DNA of 64,000 nucleotides from NCBI GenBank assembly GCA_003056425.1, contig PYVY01000014.1:1-64000 (forward strand), read 5' to 3'. A program made the position numbers and the translations under genes. Below, one piece after another: positions 35,169-45,846 of the stretch (position 1 is the first letter of the stretch; each line of letters opens with the position of its first letter). The notes beneath the pieces were generated by a model that saw nothing but the letters and a program-made list of their open reading frames with translations, was not told the DNA's origin and made no database searches. The DNA comes from Alteromonas indica. GTDB taxonomy: Bacteria; Pseudomonadota; Gammaproteobacteria; Enterobacterales; Alteromonadaceae.

Positions 35169-37757
35169 TCAGCTATTGGCTGTTATCGCGCGCATATAAG
35201 GCGCCGTTTTACTCTGTGTCGATAACGCGACGTGGGTAGGAGTGCCACTGGCCACAATAAGACCGCCATTTTCCCCCGCCCCAGGGCCTACGTCTATCAC
35301 CCAATCACTGTTTAGCGCCACCTGCATATCATGCTCAACCATTATGACCGTATTACCAGCATCCACTAATGTGTTTAACTGAGCCATCAGCCGTTCAACA
35401 TCAGCAGGATGTAAACCGGTGGTGGGTTCGTCTAGAATATATAAGGTATCGCCACGCTGGGTTCGTTGCAGTTCTGTCGCCAGCTTTATGCGCTGGGCTT
35501 CCCCGCCGGATAACTCGGTAGCCGGTTGGCCTAGGCGTAAATACCCCAACCCTACCTGAAGCAACGCATCTAACGCCCGGCGCACGGGTAATTCGGTGGC
35601 AAAAAACTCACTGGCGGCCTCTACCGTTAACGCCAGTATTTCGGCAATGTTTTTATTGTTGTAGGTAATTTTTAAGGTGTCTCCGTTGTAGCGCTGACCA
35701 TGGCATACCGGACACGGTGAAAACACGCTGGGTAAAAATAGCAGCTCCACGGTAACAAACCCTACACCATCACAGTTTTTACAGCGTCCTTTAGCAACAT
35801 TAAAGGAAAAGCGTCCCGCATCATAGCCGTTTGCCTGGGCCTGGCTGGTAGCAGCAAAGAGTTTGCGTACATGATCAAACAGCCCGGTGTACGTTGCCAG
35901 GTTCGATCGTGGTGTCCGGCCTATGGGTTTTTGGTCTACTGTAATCAACCGAGACAGTTGTGCTAAGCCTTGGGTAATCTCGCCTGTTGTAGGACTATCT
36001 GGTGTTTGCTCAAGCAAATTTACCTCAGTATCGTCCGCCGGCTTTGCCTTAGCGCCGAGCTCTTGCTGTACCAGCTCGACCAAAGCCTGGCTAACCAGAC
36101 TCGATTTGCCCGATCCAGATACGCCGGTAACAGTGGTCAGCACACCCAAAGGGAAATCGGCCGTCAGGCCCTGGATATTATTGCGTACAACATTTTGCAG
36201 GCTCAGCCACCCGGTCGGCGAACGAAAAGACGTTTTATACCCACCACTGTCCCGGTATAAATGTTGAGCGGTATGCGACGCCGTCACCTTCTGTAAACCC
36301 GGCGCCGGCCCGCTATATACCACTTGTCCACCGTGGGATCCCGCATCGGGCCCTATGTCCACAATCCAGTCTGCATGACGCAGAACACTGACATCATGTT
36401 CCACTACGAATAGCGAATTGCCTGCCGCAATAAGTTCATCTAGCGCCCCCAATAAAGCTTGGGTGTCAGCTGGATGTAAGCCGGCTGACGGCTCATCCAG
36501 CACATACACCACGCCGAATAACTGAGAACGCAACTGCTTGGCCAAGCGTAGCCGTTGTAATTCCCCCGGCGATAACGTGGGGGTAGCCCGCTCTAAGGAG
36601 AGGTAACCTAAACCAAGCCTGATAAGTGTGTTAACCCGCGCCAGCACATCAGCGGCTATACGTTGGGTAACAATGGCTTTTTCGCGCGACAGAGCGCTGG
36701 TTTCGATATCTCCATGGGCGGCATCGTGGAGTTTCTCAGCAAGCTCAGTGAAACTGAGTTGCGAGAACTCGCCGATATCCATTCCGCCGAAGGTAACGGC
36801 TAATGCAGCTTGTTTAAGCTTCTTACCATGACACGCGTGACACTGGGATATCTGCATGTATTCGGCAACCCGGTTTTTAGTACGCTGGCTTTGCGTATTG
36901 GCAAATGTATCCAGCACAAAGCGCCGGGCGCTGACAAATGTTCCATTATAGCTCGCTTCTTCGCCCCGCTGCTTTGCCGCCTTAGTTTGGGCCAGGGTGT
37001 AGTCGCGGTATACCGGTACAGTGGGCGCTTCGTCGGTGTATAATATCCAGTCACGGGCCTGGGGTGACAGCGCCTCCCATGGTTTATCCACGTCATAGCC
37101 CAGCGACAACAGAATTCTGACCAGATTGCGCCCTTGCCAGGCACCGGGCCAGGCTGCGATAGCGCCCTGTCTAATCGTTTTGCTGCTATCTGGAACCAAT
37201 AATGCTTCGGTCACCTCAAATACCCGGCCCATCCCATGACATTGTTCGCACGCTCCTTCAGGCGTATTCGGGGAAAAGGCATCTGCGTATAGTATGCTCT
37301 GCCCGGGCGGGTAATCACCTGCCCTTGAGTACAGCATGCGAAGCGCGTTGGATATTGTGGTTACGCTGCCCACCGAGGATCGCGCCGAAGGGGTGCCACG
37401 CTGCTGATGCAGCGCTACAGCCGGCGGCAGGCCACTGATACTGTCAACATCGGGCTCTTCAACCTGATCTATCAAGCGACGGGCATAGGGCGAAACCGAA
37501 TCAAGATAGCGATGTTGCGATTCAGCGAACAAGGTACCAAATGCCAGTGATGACTTACCTGAGCCAGATACACCGGTAAACACCACCAGTGCATTGCGGG
37601 GTAAATCTACATCGATATTTTTTAAATTATGAACCCGGGCGCCACGCACTTTAATGCAATTGTCAGACGCATGTGGCAACGCCTGCTTATCAGCTGGCGA
37701 GGGGGAAAGAGACGATGTTGACTTTGTTGCAGAGGCGTTGCCGGTCGATGCAGCCAT
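35169..37757 (-). CDS. Class II UvrA-like ABC ATPase (UvrA2)
   Basis: An 862-residue relative of excinuclease subunit A; canonical UvrA is about 940. Two ABC modules are present: FTGVSGSGKSSLAFG (about residue 60) with LSPGELQRLRLAKQL, and VTGVSGSGKSSLVSQ with LSGGEAQRIKLATEL. Zinc-type motifs CEQCHGMG, CHACHGKKL and CKNCDGVG with CPVCHGQ occur. The stretch between the first Walker A and the first zinc site is short and goes through RLIDQVEEPDVDSISGLPPA, so the UvrB-binding domain of canonical UvrA appears to be missing. Class II proteins have been linked to DNA-damage tolerance and drug self-protection. It is a single gene with no uvrB nearby. Confidence 0.88.
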   Translation of the reverse strand: MAASTGNASATKSTSSLSPSPADKQALPHASDNCIKVRGARVHNLKNIDVDLPRNALVVFTGVSGSGKSSLAFGTLFAESQHRYLDSVSPYARRLIDQVEEPDVDSISGLPPAVALHQQRGTPSARSSVGSVTTISNALRMLYSRAGDYPPGQSILYADAFSPNTPEGACEQCHGMGRVFEVTEALLVPDSSKTIRQGAIAAWPGAWQGRNLVRILLSLGYDVDKPWEALSPQARDWILYTDEAPTVPVYRDYTLAQTKAAKQRGEEASYNGTFVSARRFVLDTFANTQSQRTKNRVAEYMQISQCHACHGKKLKQAALAVTFGGMDIGEFSQLSFTELAEKLHDAAHGDIETSALSREKAIVTQRIAADVLARVNTLIRLGLGYLSLERATPTLSPGELQRLRLAKQLRSQLFGVVYVLDEPSAGLHPADTQALLGALDELIAAGNSLFVVEHDVSVLRHADWIVDIGPDAGSHGGQVVYSGPAPGLQKVTASHTAQHLYRDSGGYKTSFRSPTGWLSLQNVVRNNIQGLTADFPLGVLTTVTGVSGSGKSSLVSQALVELVQQELGAKAKPADDTEVNLLEQTPDSPTTGEITQGLAQLSRLITVDQKPIGRTPRSNLATYTGLFDHVRKLFAATSQAQANGYDAGRFSFNVAKGRCKNCDGVGFVTVELLFLPSVFSPCPVCHGQRYNGDTLKITYNNKNIAEILALTVEAASEFFATELPVRRALDALLQVGLGYLRLGQPATELSGGEAQRIKLATELQRTQRGDTLYILDEPTTGLHPADVERLMAQLNTLVDAGNTVIMVEHDMQVALNSDWVIDVGPGAGENGGLIVASGTPTHVALSTQSKTAPYMRAITANS

Positions 37758-38177
37758 AATACTATGCGTCCTGTGGTGTAGTGGAAAAACGAAAAAAAGA
37801 TGATAACGCCCCGGTTGGCACGTAATTAAAGGTAACTGGTTAGCCTGCCTATGCCGGTTTTTGCCACAGCGACATAACGCACCTGCCGGATTGCCGGAAT
37901 ATAAACAGAATAAGCAGAGCTATTTGTGTATCAGATAGACTACGCAAAAATTCGGTTACCGGTTTGTCTCTCCTGCTTTACAACTTACCTGAGTGAAACA
38001 GTTGATAAGAAAGGCGCAGCATATTGTTTAATAATTTGTTATTTAAAATCGTGCAAAATACCGGCTATAAGTGCGTTTCTGCTTATTAATTAGACTAAAG
38101 TATACGCCTATGGTCGCATTGTTAACGCGGTGTAACCTCCCTAGACTGGCACCTCTTTCTTCAACACGAGGTGCGTT
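37758..38177. other. Divergent intergenic region, uvrA2 / DUF3360 gene
   Basis: About 420 bases containing the promoters of two divergent genes. The stretch 38020-38110 is AT-rich. I see no repeat, hairpin or operator that I can name. Confidence 0.45.
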
Positions 38178-39644
38178 GTGTCTCAAAAGATACCAAACGA
38201 CTATTCGTCTTTATCAAAACCGCGCTCTGAATTTGCCAGCAGAGCTGACTATCTTGACCATGAACTGCAAATAATGGCGCCTCGCCGCTGGCGTCCCAAC
38301 CTACCGATGTGCGATTACCGCTTTGAGTGGGAAGATTTGGTACCCGGCATGGCGGCAACTATCGGTAAAATTGTGATGGTGGCCGCGGTGGTTGGCGCAT
38401 TTGCTGCCCCGTTGGGATTATCTTCCGAATTTGTAATTGAAAACGTTCGGTTTGAGCTACTCATTGCGGCGGTTTTGTTTGTTATTCTTATTTCGGGGTT
38501 TTTAAACCCCTCAGCTAACTTAGCTGGCACGCACGGCCCATTGTTACCATTAGTACCGCTTATTGTAGCCTCTGGAGGCCACCCAATGGCGCTCGGCCTG
38601 CTTATCGGTGTGCTGGGGTTTATTTTGGGTATTACCAAAGGCGGAAGTATTCTGGCAAAACTCACCAGTAATGGCGTTTGTGGCGGGCTGCTACTATACC
38701 TTGGCTTTATCGGTATCACCGGGCAGGTGCAAAAATTATTTACCTGGGCCGAAGGCTTTAATATGGGCTACTTAGCCTTTGTGGTACTGATTGCCACTAT
38801 CGTTATGTACGCCTGGCTGGAACATATTCAAAAGCGCTGGCTGGCGATACCCTTAGGTGCTGGAATGGCGGCTGTTATTGCTTTAGCATTGGGTGCGCCC
38901 TTTGAATTTACTACCTCCCCGGGTGTACCGAATATGAACCCGGCTTACTGGTGGGGCGAAAATACCGGTTGGCAGCTGGGACTGCCGGACTGGTCGCATT
39001 TTGTAGCAGTACTTCCTTTTGCTGTGCTAGCCGTCGCTATGTGGTCGCCCGACTTTTTAGGCCATCAGGTATTTCAGAAATTAAGCTACCCTAAAAATAC
39101 CAAGCGGGTGATTATGAATATTGACGATACCATGATGGCCGCATCTACCCGCCAGGCCGTGGGTAGCTTGTTGGGTGGCGGTAATATCTCTTCTTCATGG
39201 GGAACCTATATTATCCCCGCCTCAATTGCCCGCCGCCCCATTCCTGCGGGCGCTATTGTAACCGGTGTACTATGTATTGTGGCCGCTTTCTGGGGCTACC
39301 CGATGGACCTGGCGGTATGGCCTCCGGTACTCTCTGTAGCACTGATAGTTGGCGTATTTTTGCCGCTTATGGAAGCCGGCATGCAAATGACCCGTGAAGG
39401 TAAAACTACCCAGTCTGCCGCCATGGTGGTGATCTCGTCGGTACTGGTTAATCCGGTATTCGGTTGGTCATTTGCTATGTTATTGGACAACTTGGGTATT
39501 ATTGGCTGTAAAGACCGCGCCCGTAACCTAGGTAAGTCCGGGCGTTGGATTATCCCCGGTATTGCTTTTGCTGTGCTATGTACAGTAATGGCTATCATCG
39601 GCATGTTTCCGGGCGTGCCGGCAATCGTGGATACCTTTAATTAG
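38178..39644 (+). CDS. DUF3360 family multi-spanning membrane protein
   Basis: A 488-residue inner-membrane protein with about 11-12 hydrophobic helices. The start is a GTG with an ACGAGGTGCG stretch before it. A soluble N-terminus of about 50 residues (DYRFEWEDLVPG) leads into alternating helices with conserved segments NPSANLAGTHGPLLPLVPL, MWSPDFLGHQVFQKLSYP and IDDTMMAASTRQAVGSLLGG. The NLAGTHGPLLPL and DDTM parts suggest a secondary transporter related in layout to SulP/UraA-type carriers, but the family has no assigned substrate that I know. It is followed by a terminator, so it is a single-gene unit. Confidence 0.75.
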   Translation: MSQKIPNDYSSLSKPRSEFASRADYLDHELQIMAPRRWRPNLPMCDYRFEWEDLVPGMAATIGKIVMVAAVVGAFAAPLGLSSEFVIENVRFELLIAAVLFVILISGFLNPSANLAGTHGPLLPLVPLIVASGGHPMALGLLIGVLGFILGITKGGSILAKLTSNGVCGGLLLYLGFIGITGQVQKLFTWAEGFNMGYLAFVVLIATIVMYAWLEHIQKRWLAIPLGAGMAAVIALALGAPFEFTTSPGVPNMNPAYWWGENTGWQLGLPDWSHFVAVLPFAVLAVAMWSPDFLGHQVFQKLSYPKNTKRVIMNIDDTMMAASTRQAVGSLLGGGNISSSWGTYIIPASIARRPIPAGAIVTGVLCIVAAFWGYPMDLAVWPPVLSVALIVGVFLPLMEAGMQMTREGKTTQSAAMVVISSVLVNPVFGWSFAMLLDNLGIIGCKDRARNLGKSGRWIIPGIAFAVLCTVMAIIGMFPGVPAIVDTFN

Positions 39645-39701
39645 GTCGACACCAGACCATAATTAATCCCCAACCTTAATGCGCCTGTTTGCGCGTGTTC
39701 A

Positions 39702-39736
39702 GCCCCGCTAATATGACTTATTAACGGGGCCTTTTT
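39702..39736 (+). terminator. Intrinsic terminator of the DUF3360 gene
   Basis: GCCCCG (39702-39707) pairs with CGGGGC (39725-39730), extended by TAAT/ATTA-like pairing inside, and is followed by five Ts. Confidence 0.8.
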
Positions 39737-39842
39737 ATTGTTGCTGTTCTGGGATAGGGTAACCGGTACGGCTGTTTTTTCGACAGGATTTGAATACAGC
39801 TTTACACCTATTCACCGGTTGCCGTTAAAGGACTAAAGCAAG

Positions 39843-40274
39843 ATGACCGCTCAGCATTGCGAAGCTATTTATTATCAAGCGCAATGGCGGGAAATGAACA
39901 CCTGCCCTCTTGATAGCTATTTTTTACTCACCCAACATACCGGCTTCGAGCAAGCTGGTACCGCTTTAACGCGGGGCTATATAGCTGAATGGGAAATTAT
40001 TGATGACCGCTTGTACTTATGTTCAGTTACTACCGATCCTCCCGCTTCACCTAACCTGATAGAGACGCTATTTCCCGGTTGTTCTAAGCGGGTATTTGCC
40101 CATTGGTATTCCGGTGTGCTGGTTTTACCTGAAGGCGCTACGTTACCTTATCTGCATGTAGGCTTTGCTGGTCAGCGCGAAAAACAACGGCTGCTATACC
40201 TGAAAAAAGGCGTGGTCACCGGATCGATTATTAAGGAAAGCCCGCCATGCTTATTGCGTTTTATGGATATTTAA
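39843..40274 (+). CDS. Hypothetical protein, first of an overlapping pair
   Basis: A 143-residue soluble protein that I do not recognise. It has no signal peptide or membrane segment and is rich in aromatic residues, with segments AEWEIIDDRLYLCSVTTD and FAHWYSGVLVLPEGATLPY that look beta-rich. Its last 28 bases overlap the start of the next gene, so the two are translationally linked. Nothing in the surroundings gives a function. Confidence 0.7.
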   Translation: MTAQHCEAIYYQAQWREMNTCPLDSYFLLTQHTGFEQAGTALTRGYIAEWEIIDDRLYLCSVTTDPPASPNLIETLFPGCSKRVFAHWYSGVLVLPEGATLPYLHVGFAGQREKQRLLYLKKGVVTGSIIKESPPCLLRFMDI

Positions 40275-40819
40275 CCATTGCGGCCGTAATTATATGGTTT
40301 ACCGTATGGCCCACCAGCCCATCTGCCAGGTGGCCCGCGCCGCTGACCCCTGAGCCCCCGGTTTCGTTAGCCTACAGTCGGGGGCGCGCGACACGGCTAT
40401 CAGACTGGGGCTGGGGCCTGCTAATCGCATTACTTTGGCCTATCGCTTTAATAGCGCTAGTGCTTTACTACCTGGTGCTATTGTGGCAGCTTAAAAGATG
40501 GGGGCCAGCCTACACGGTCAGTGCAGAGCAAACGAGCGTTAGCTATCATCAGGGAACGCACCTGACCATTGATGAAATTGAACCACGTCATTACTTTTTT
40601 GACCCATTAGACAGTATTCCGCCGCAACCCTTTGGATTGTTGTACCCCACGTGGCAGATATTTAAAGCAAAATATCCCGCTACTCCCCTGGTACCTTATT
40701 CACAAATTACCCGCGCCCCGACGTATCTACAAATTATCAAAGGCTACGCGGTTATCAACCAAGCTAATCAGATGGTAGATTGCTTCATGTACGAGGTGGA
40801 GGAGCGGCCAGTGGTATAG
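40247..40819 (+). CDS. Hypothetical membrane protein, second of an overlapping pair
   Basis: A 190-residue protein with a first helix at about residues 3-20 and a second at about 58-85 (WGLLIALLWPIALIALVLYY), then a soluble C-terminal part of about 100 residues. An AAGGAAAG site lies inside the upstream gene, seven bases before the ATG. Family not recognised. The pair may form a membrane protein plus soluble partner. Confidence 0.7.
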   Translation: MLIAFYGYLTIAAVIIWFTVWPTSPSARWPAPLTPEPPVSLAYSRGRATRLSDWGWGLLIALLWPIALIALVLYYLVLLWQLKRWGPAYTVSAEQTSVSYHQGTHLTIDEIEPRHYFFDPLDSIPPQPFGLLYPTWQIFKAKYPATPLVPYSQITRAPTYLQIIKGYAVINQANQMVDCFMYEVEERPVV

Positions 40820-40919
40820 CGTATTTTGTTATATATGCCCAACTGCCACAGGCCTTCACAAGGTTATTATTGGCCTTTAAAAACGTCGTCTTGGATAATG
40901 CGCAAGACCTACTAAATAG

Positions 40920-40945
40920 AAGAGGAAGGGCTGGACGGTCAGCCC
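40920..40945 (-). terminator. Probable terminator of rluF
   Basis: GGGCTG (40928-40933) and CAGCCC (40940-40945) form a 6-bp stem with a six-base loop, followed on the minus strand by a pyrimidine-rich TTCCTCTTCT tract. It lies 28 bases past the rluF stop. Confidence 0.45.
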
Positions 40946-40972
40946 AATACTGGCTAAAGCTTAGCAGTGGCG

Positions 40973-41977
40973 CTATTTACCGCCCACGGGCCGTTTGCCT
41001 GAACGCCTGGCCGGGCTCGTTCGCCGGCTGGCCGGTTTGGGTTTGTTGCCGGTTCGCTTTTGTCCACCTGACTTGCTGTCACCGCCAGCCTTTGAAGTAT
41101 TGTTTGGTGGCTTGTTCGCATCGGCTGGCGCGCCCCGGCTACATGACGTGCTGCCCCTGCCCTCGCTTCGCGAACCACTACGCGGAGGTCTGGCTCTGCC
41201 ATCACCAGCTTTGTTGGGTTTGGGACGTGTACTACGATGCCCCGCGGGCGCTTCTGATGAAGAGTGCTCAACTGACTTTAATAACAGGGTAAGCTCATCT
41301 TTGGTTAGCTCCCGCCATTGTCCTACCGCTAACCCGCGTAAATTCACATTCATTATTCTAACGCGTTCAAGTTTTTTCACATCGTAATCAAAGTGACTGC
41401 ACATTCTTCTTATTTGCCGGTTCAGGCCCTGGATAAGGGTGATCCTAAACGCAAACCGACCTTCTTTTATCACTTTACAACGTTTGGTCATGGTGCCTAA
41501 TATCGGAACCCCGCTGCGCATGCCAGCGATAAATGCATCGGTCACTGGTTTATCGACCGTTACCACGTATTCTTTTTCATGGTTATTGCCAGCCCGCAGT
41601 ACTTTATTCACTAAATCGCCGTTATTGGTTAAAAATATCAGCCCTTGTGAGTCTTTATCCAGTCTGCCGATTGGAAAAATCCGTTCTTTGTAACGGATAT
41701 GGTTAACAATATTGGCCCGCTCTGCACTATCTGTGGTACTTACCACACCAACAGGTTTGTTGAGCGCCAGTACCACAAACTTTTCCTTATCTGCCGGTTT
41801 AATTACCTTACCATTTACTTTCACTATGTCCCCGGCCACCACTTTACTACCTACCTCAGCCCGTAGCCCGTTTAGACGTACCGCGCCTTGTTCAATGTAT
41901 TTGTCGGCATCACGGCGAGAACAAAAGCCGCTTTCACTGATAAATTTGTTCAGGCGTGTAGAGCTTGGTGTTTGCAT
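40973..41977 (-). CDS. rluF: 23S rRNA pseudouridine(2604) synthase with basic tail
   Basis: A 334-residue RsuA-family enzyme. An S4 RNA-binding domain ([20 protein letters not shown]) spans about 8-65, and the catalytic Asp is in [20 protein letters not shown] (about residue 105). [20 protein letters not shown] is the family's conserved C-terminal core motif, and this combination points to RluF rather than RluB/RluE. After about residue 245 there is an 85-90 residue low-complexity tail rich in Ser, Arg, Lys, Gly and Pro; E. coli RluF (290 residues) has a shorter one. The tail may add non-specific RNA binding. Confidence 0.88.
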   Translation of the reverse strand: MQTPSSTRLNKFISESGFCSRRDADKYIEQGAVRLNGLRAEVGSKVVAGDIVKVNGKVIKPADKEKFVVLALNKPVGVVSTTDSAERANIVNHIRYKERIFPIGRLDKDSQGLIFLTNNGDLVNKVLRAGNNHEKEYVVTVDKPVTDAFIAGMRSGVPILGTMTKRCKVIKEGRFAFRITLIQGLNRQIRRMCSHFDYDVKKLERVRIMNVNLRGLAVGQWRELTKDELTLLLKSVEHSSSEAPAGHRSTRPKPNKAGDGRARPPRSGSRSEGRGSTSCSRGAPADANKPPNNTSKAGGDSKSGGQKRTGNKPKPASRRTSPARRSGKRPVGGK

Positions 41978-42448
41978 ATAGATCTTCTGTTGGCTAGGAG
42001 AATGAATAGGTGACTATGGTGCAGGCAGGCGCGATTGCAGCCTTGCCCAGTTAATTCTAACTTTTATGCGCAACCAAATACAGTGCCGTACCTGCTGATA
42101 CTATAAAAGCGTGCACCCAGCCTGTTTAAGCTGGCGCAACACGATGCTCAGACTTTCGTATAAAATGCTCATATTCTGCCGCTTTGCCCCCCTTTAGCGT
42201 TAAAGTTTTCAATGCTTAAGCCGTTAAGACACTAGCTGAGATTTGCACTGCTGTGTGCCCACATGTTGCGCTATTTCAAGTGCTATCACGGTTCTTATTA
42301 TGTGCATTGCGTCGGTAATCCGCCCGGATGGATGAACCTATTGATGCGTAGTTATTGACGCCGGATTCCCGCGCTGGCTATTTCACCGCCAGCGTTTCTG
42401 GTCGTTCCTGAATTTGTTTATCCCTATGTCAGATGTAAGAGGTACAAC
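41978..42448. other. Divergent intergenic region, rluF / chemoreceptor gene
   Basis: About 470 bases. The only structure noted is a hairpin CGCTGGC (42372-42378) with GCCAGCG (42388-42394) followed by TTTCTGG, about 55 bases before the chemoreceptor start. It may be a leader hairpin. No operator was recognised. Confidence 0.45.
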
Positions 42449-44383
42449 GTGACCACCCCGTTGAAAAAGGCAAAAACCATACGCCAAATCTTAATCCAGT
42501 CGATCAGCTTAATGGTGGTCATCGCCGGACTCGTTATTTCTACCTATCTTTGGTTTGCAATTAACACAGAGATACAAGAACAAGCCACGGAAGAGCGGCA
42601 GGACCTTAAAGAAGAACTGCTCGGTTTACTCAGCCTTACTGACGGTTTAATGAAAAAACAGGTTAATGCAGCGCTCAATGTACTGGTCGCGCACGCTAAT
42701 CGCCTGGGGGCGCCGCGGATAGAGGCAACCTCAGGTACCACTGCAAACCTGTATTTTGGGGATACCCTGATGAATCAATCGAATGCTTTGGTCGATGAGG
42801 TAACCGCCCAGGTCGGCGGCACGGCCACGGTATTTGTCCGCCAGGGGAATGACTATGTCAGAATCGCTACCAATGTAACTAAACCGGATGGCACCCGGGC
42901 TACCGGAACCAAGCTGAATCCCCAGGGCCTGGCAATCCAGGCCATCAATCAAAAGAAAACCTTTGTAGGTCAGGTAGACATTCTGGGCAAACCATATATT
43001 ACCGCTTATCGGCCAATTATCGATTCGGCCGACAATGTCGTGGGCATCTTATACGTGGGGTACAGTGCTGATATTAGTACCCTCACCGCCGCAATAGAAA
43101 GTGCCAGCGTACTCTCAAAAGGCTACGTGGTATTAAAAGACGATATGGGCCGTACCCGGGCCCACAGCAATAATATCAGCGAAAAGCAGTTGATGACCGC
43201 GGCCAGCGAGCCCGAACAGTGGAACAGCCAAGATTATCCATTTGAGGCATGGCGGTACAGCCTGACGATAGCGTATTCCTACGATGAAGTCAGTCAACGG
43301 GTAAGCAGCAGGCTGGCAGCCTTGTTAATCACCCTGTTTGTTAGCGCCGCGCTGCTTATTGCCGTGTTAGTCTGGCTAATCAGCCGCTCGGTTGCCGCCC
43401 CGCTCAATGCATTAACGCAACGTATTAATGACCTTACCGGCGATGATGGTGATTTAACCCGCCGCTTTGCAGCAGGCCAAACAAAGGAAATAAATAATAT
43501 CAGCGTCAGTTTTAACGGTTTGCTGGATAAGCTGCAAACGACGATATCTAAAACCCGCCAGGCCACCCAACAGATCTCTTCGAGCTGTCTGCAATTATCA
43601 GATATTTCGCACCGTTCGAATGAGGCTGTAGCACAACAGGTTATGGAAACCGAGCAGGTTGCTACGGCCATCACCGAGCTAAATGCTACTGCCCAATCGG
43701 TGGCGCAAAGTGCGGCCACCGCGGAAACCCTCTCTGTTGAGATCACCGGTGTAGCTGGCGCCACCCGCGAGCTGGTAGTAAATACTGCCGGTCTAGCGAA
43801 AAATCAGCGTGTTGCACTTTCCCAAACAGCCGAATATTCGGACAACCTGACCCAGCTGTCTAACAATATCGGGAGTGTTTTGGCTGTTATTGAAGCCATA
43901 GCTGACCAAACAAATCTACTGGCCCTGAACGCCGCGATTGAGTCGGCTCGTGCTGGCGAACATGGTCGCGGGTTCGCCGTTGTATCAGATGAAGTGCGGC
44001 AACTGGCCGTACGTACACAAGAATCGATTAAAGAAATTCAGAGTAATATTTCGAAGGTTCAAAACGCCGTGGTGTCGGTGAATACCTCGGTGACGCAATG
44101 CTCGTCGCTATCCGAAAATGTTGAAGCTCAATGTGCCCGGATTGCCGATGAAATCGAGGGACTGCACAAGAAGATTGATAGTATCCGCAATACCAATGTC
44201 GAGATGGCGAGCGTAGCCGAGGAACAAAGCCAAGTGACCGAACAACTTAGTGTAAATATAGAAACCATTAGGCAGTCGGCACAAGATAGTGCGCGATTTG
44301 TAGAAGAGACCTCCCAGTCAGCCCGTAATACTTCCGAAATGGCCGTGGCCATAGACCATGAGCTAAGTCATTACACCGTATAA
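42449..44383 (+). CDS. Methyl-accepting chemotaxis protein with periplasmic Cache sensor
   Basis: A 644-residue chemoreceptor. It starts at a GTG with AAGAGGT eight bases upstream. TM1 is at about residues 17-37. The periplasmic part to about 285 has the Cache_3/Cache_2 fusion pattern ([38 protein letters not shown]). TM2 is at about 290-312, followed by a HAMP linker and a long signalling coiled coil whose tip contains [20 protein letters not shown]. No C-terminal CheR/CheB pentapeptide is present (it ends SHYTV). Cache receptors usually sense small organic acids, amino acids or amines; the ligand is unknown. Confidence 0.93.
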   Translation: MTTPLKKAKTIRQILIQSISLMVVIAGLVISTYLWFAINTEIQEQATEERQDLKEELLGLLSLTDGLMKKQVNAALNVLVAHANRLGAPRIEATSGTTANLYFGDTLMNQSNALVDEVTAQVGGTATVFVRQGNDYVRIATNVTKPDGTRATGTKLNPQGLAIQAINQKKTFVGQVDILGKPYITAYRPIIDSADNVVGILYVGYSADISTLTAAIESASVLSKGYVVLKDDMGRTRAHSNNISEKQLMTAASEPEQWNSQDYPFEAWRYSLTIAYSYDEVSQRVSSRLAALLITLFVSAALLIAVLVWLISRSVAAPLNALTQRINDLTGDDGDLTRRFAAGQTKEINNISVSFNGLLDKLQTTISKTRQATQQISSSCLQLSDISHRSNEAVAQQVMETEQVATAITELNATAQSVAQSAATAETLSVEITGVAGATRELVVNTAGLAKNQRVALSQTAEYSDNLTQLSNNIGSVLAVIEAIADQTNLLALNAAIESARAGEHGRGFAVVSDEVRQLAVRTQESIKEIQSNISKVQNAVVSVNTSVTQCSSLSENVEAQCARIADEIEGLHKKIDSIRNTNVEMASVAEEQSQVTEQLSVNIETIRQSAQDSARFVEETSQSARNTSEMAVAIDHELSHYTV

Positions 44384-44721
44384 CACTTGCTCTATCACGC
44401 TCTCGCCAGTCAATAAAATGATTGCTGGCGATTAGCCTCGGTCGCAACAAAAACTATCCTCGGATTTACCCTGGCAGGTGGGCTGGCACGTATGTTCGAC
44501 GCCCTGGACTTATTCCATCCGTTTATTCGATAAGCTTATACAATTGTCTGGTGCGGGGAGGCAAAGCTAAACAGCGGGAAAGCTAGCGGCGTACAGTTGG
44601 GAATAAAGGCGTGCGCCAAATAATGCCGGTCCAGCCCAATATATCAGGAAGGAAAGACAAACAGGAAAGGGGAATAAAACCGTCGATATCGATGTTAGTG
44701 GGGTATCACTAAAAGAGAAGT
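44384..44721. other. Intergenic region after the chemoreceptor gene, with a stem-loop
   Basis: About 338 bases. A strong stem-loop TCGCCAG(T)CAAT / ATTG-CTGGCGA (44403-44431) lies 20 bases past the chemoreceptor stop, but no T-run follows, so it may be a Rho-dependent or mRNA-protecting hairpin. Nothing else could be assigned. Confidence 0.5.
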
Positions 44722-44798
44722 TGGTCGGTGTGAGAGGATTTGAACCTCCGACCCCTGACACCCCATGACAGTGCGCTACCAAGCTGCGCCACACACCG
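44722..44798 (-). tRNA. tRNA-Pro (anticodon GGG)
   Basis: A 77-base cloverleaf on the minus strand. The acceptor CGGTGTG pairs with CACACCG, the D arm is GCGC-AGCTTGGTA-GCGC, the anticodon loop is ATGGGGT with anticodon GGG, the T arm is GGAGG-TTCGAAT-CCTCT, and CCA is encoded. The sequence is close to E. coli proL. Confidence 0.95.
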
Positions 44799-45148
44799 AC
44801 CGAAAGAGCGGACAAGTTTACTTATTTTTTGAGTTAATGCAATCGACTAAGGTCATTAATTATCATCATCGCGTCTGTTCGGCGATTTTTTCACCGCATT
44901 CTGCGTAAAGTTCTTTCGCCCCAATATGGTTTGCTTAAATACCGTCCGTTTTTAGCATATCTGGTACCGCGCACTTTGCGCAGTTCTGAAAAACACTGAA
45001 AACGAAGTGAGTTTCCTAACTGGCCTGTAATGTGAACCTGTAATTTAAAATAACCCGCTCCGCCAGCGACTTGTTGTATATCGGCAAAGCCACCGCCCCG
45101 CCCTATCTTGTGAACGTCTCGGCAAATTCGTTGCGTGCTTATGAGGGG
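44799..45148. other. Intergenic region upstream of tRNA-Pro and downstream of dcd
   Basis: About 350 bases, AT-rich near the tRNA gene (44818-44880), which should hold the tRNA promoter. No supported gene or repeat was found. Confidence 0.45.
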
Positions 45149-45748
45149 CTAGTTTTTTGGGTCCTTTTCATCAGCACTGATACGGCTGGCATCAGCGCCC
45201 ATCTGGCCCTTATATTTAGCATCTTGTCTTGCGTTGTAGGGCTTTTCAGCAGCCTGAGATAATAACTCGAAGCTCAATGCGCCTATTTTCATCATCGGCT
45301 TTAATGCCAGCGGCAGCTTACCACTGTTGAAAAACTCTAATACAATATTACCTGACCAGCCCGGATCGATGCGGTGGGCGGTGACATGCACCATTAAACC
45401 CAAGCGGGCCAACGAGGAACGCCCATCTAGCCAGCCAACGATATTATCCGGCAACGTAACCGATTCGTGTGTAATGGCTAGTGCCAGTTCCCCTGGATGT
45501 AGAAAAAAGGCTTTGTCTTCAGGTAAGACAATTTCATCGCTCATAACAGAGTTGAGCGCTTCTTGTACTTCTGCTTTAGGACCGCTTAGATCGATATACG
45601 GTGCCTGGTGGTCTTCAAACACCCGGAATTTATTCCCCAGCCGGATGTCAACGGTCACCCCACTGATTTGGTCATAGTCGGGCATGGGGTGAATGCTGAT
45701 CTTGCCTGATTGCAAGTGTTCAAAGATATCACGATCGCACAAACGCAT
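45149..45748 (-). CDS. dcd: dCTP deaminase
   Basis: A 199-residue enzyme that deaminates dCTP to dUTP for thymidylate synthesis. Motifs include [20 protein letters not shown] (substrate loop) and [11 protein letters not shown] with the catalytic Glu, as in E. coli Dcd (193 residues). In related genomes dcd lies next to mrp/apbC; here two small genes separate them. Confidence 0.96.
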   Translation of the reverse strand: MRLCDRDIFEHLQSGKISIHPMPDYDQISGVTVDIRLGNKFRVFEDHQAPYIDLSGPKAEVQEALNSVMSDEIVLPEDKAFFLHPGELALAITHESVTLPDNIVGWLDGRSSLARLGLMVHVTAHRIDPGWSGNIVLEFFNSGKLPLALKPMMKIGALSFELLSQAAEKPYNARQDAKYKGQMGADASRISADEKDPKN

Positions 45749-45846
45749 TTTTAGGTCCTGACGAATATAAAATGGTCGCTATTATGCTTGCTAGCTGCGC
45801 CCTGCACAACCGGTCATCGCGCTTATATAACATCACCGGGTGCGCC

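Noticed and set aside
42544..42741. Minus-strand open frames inside the chemoreceptor gene
   Set aside because: They are shadows of a well-supported plus-strand gene with a clear domain structure.
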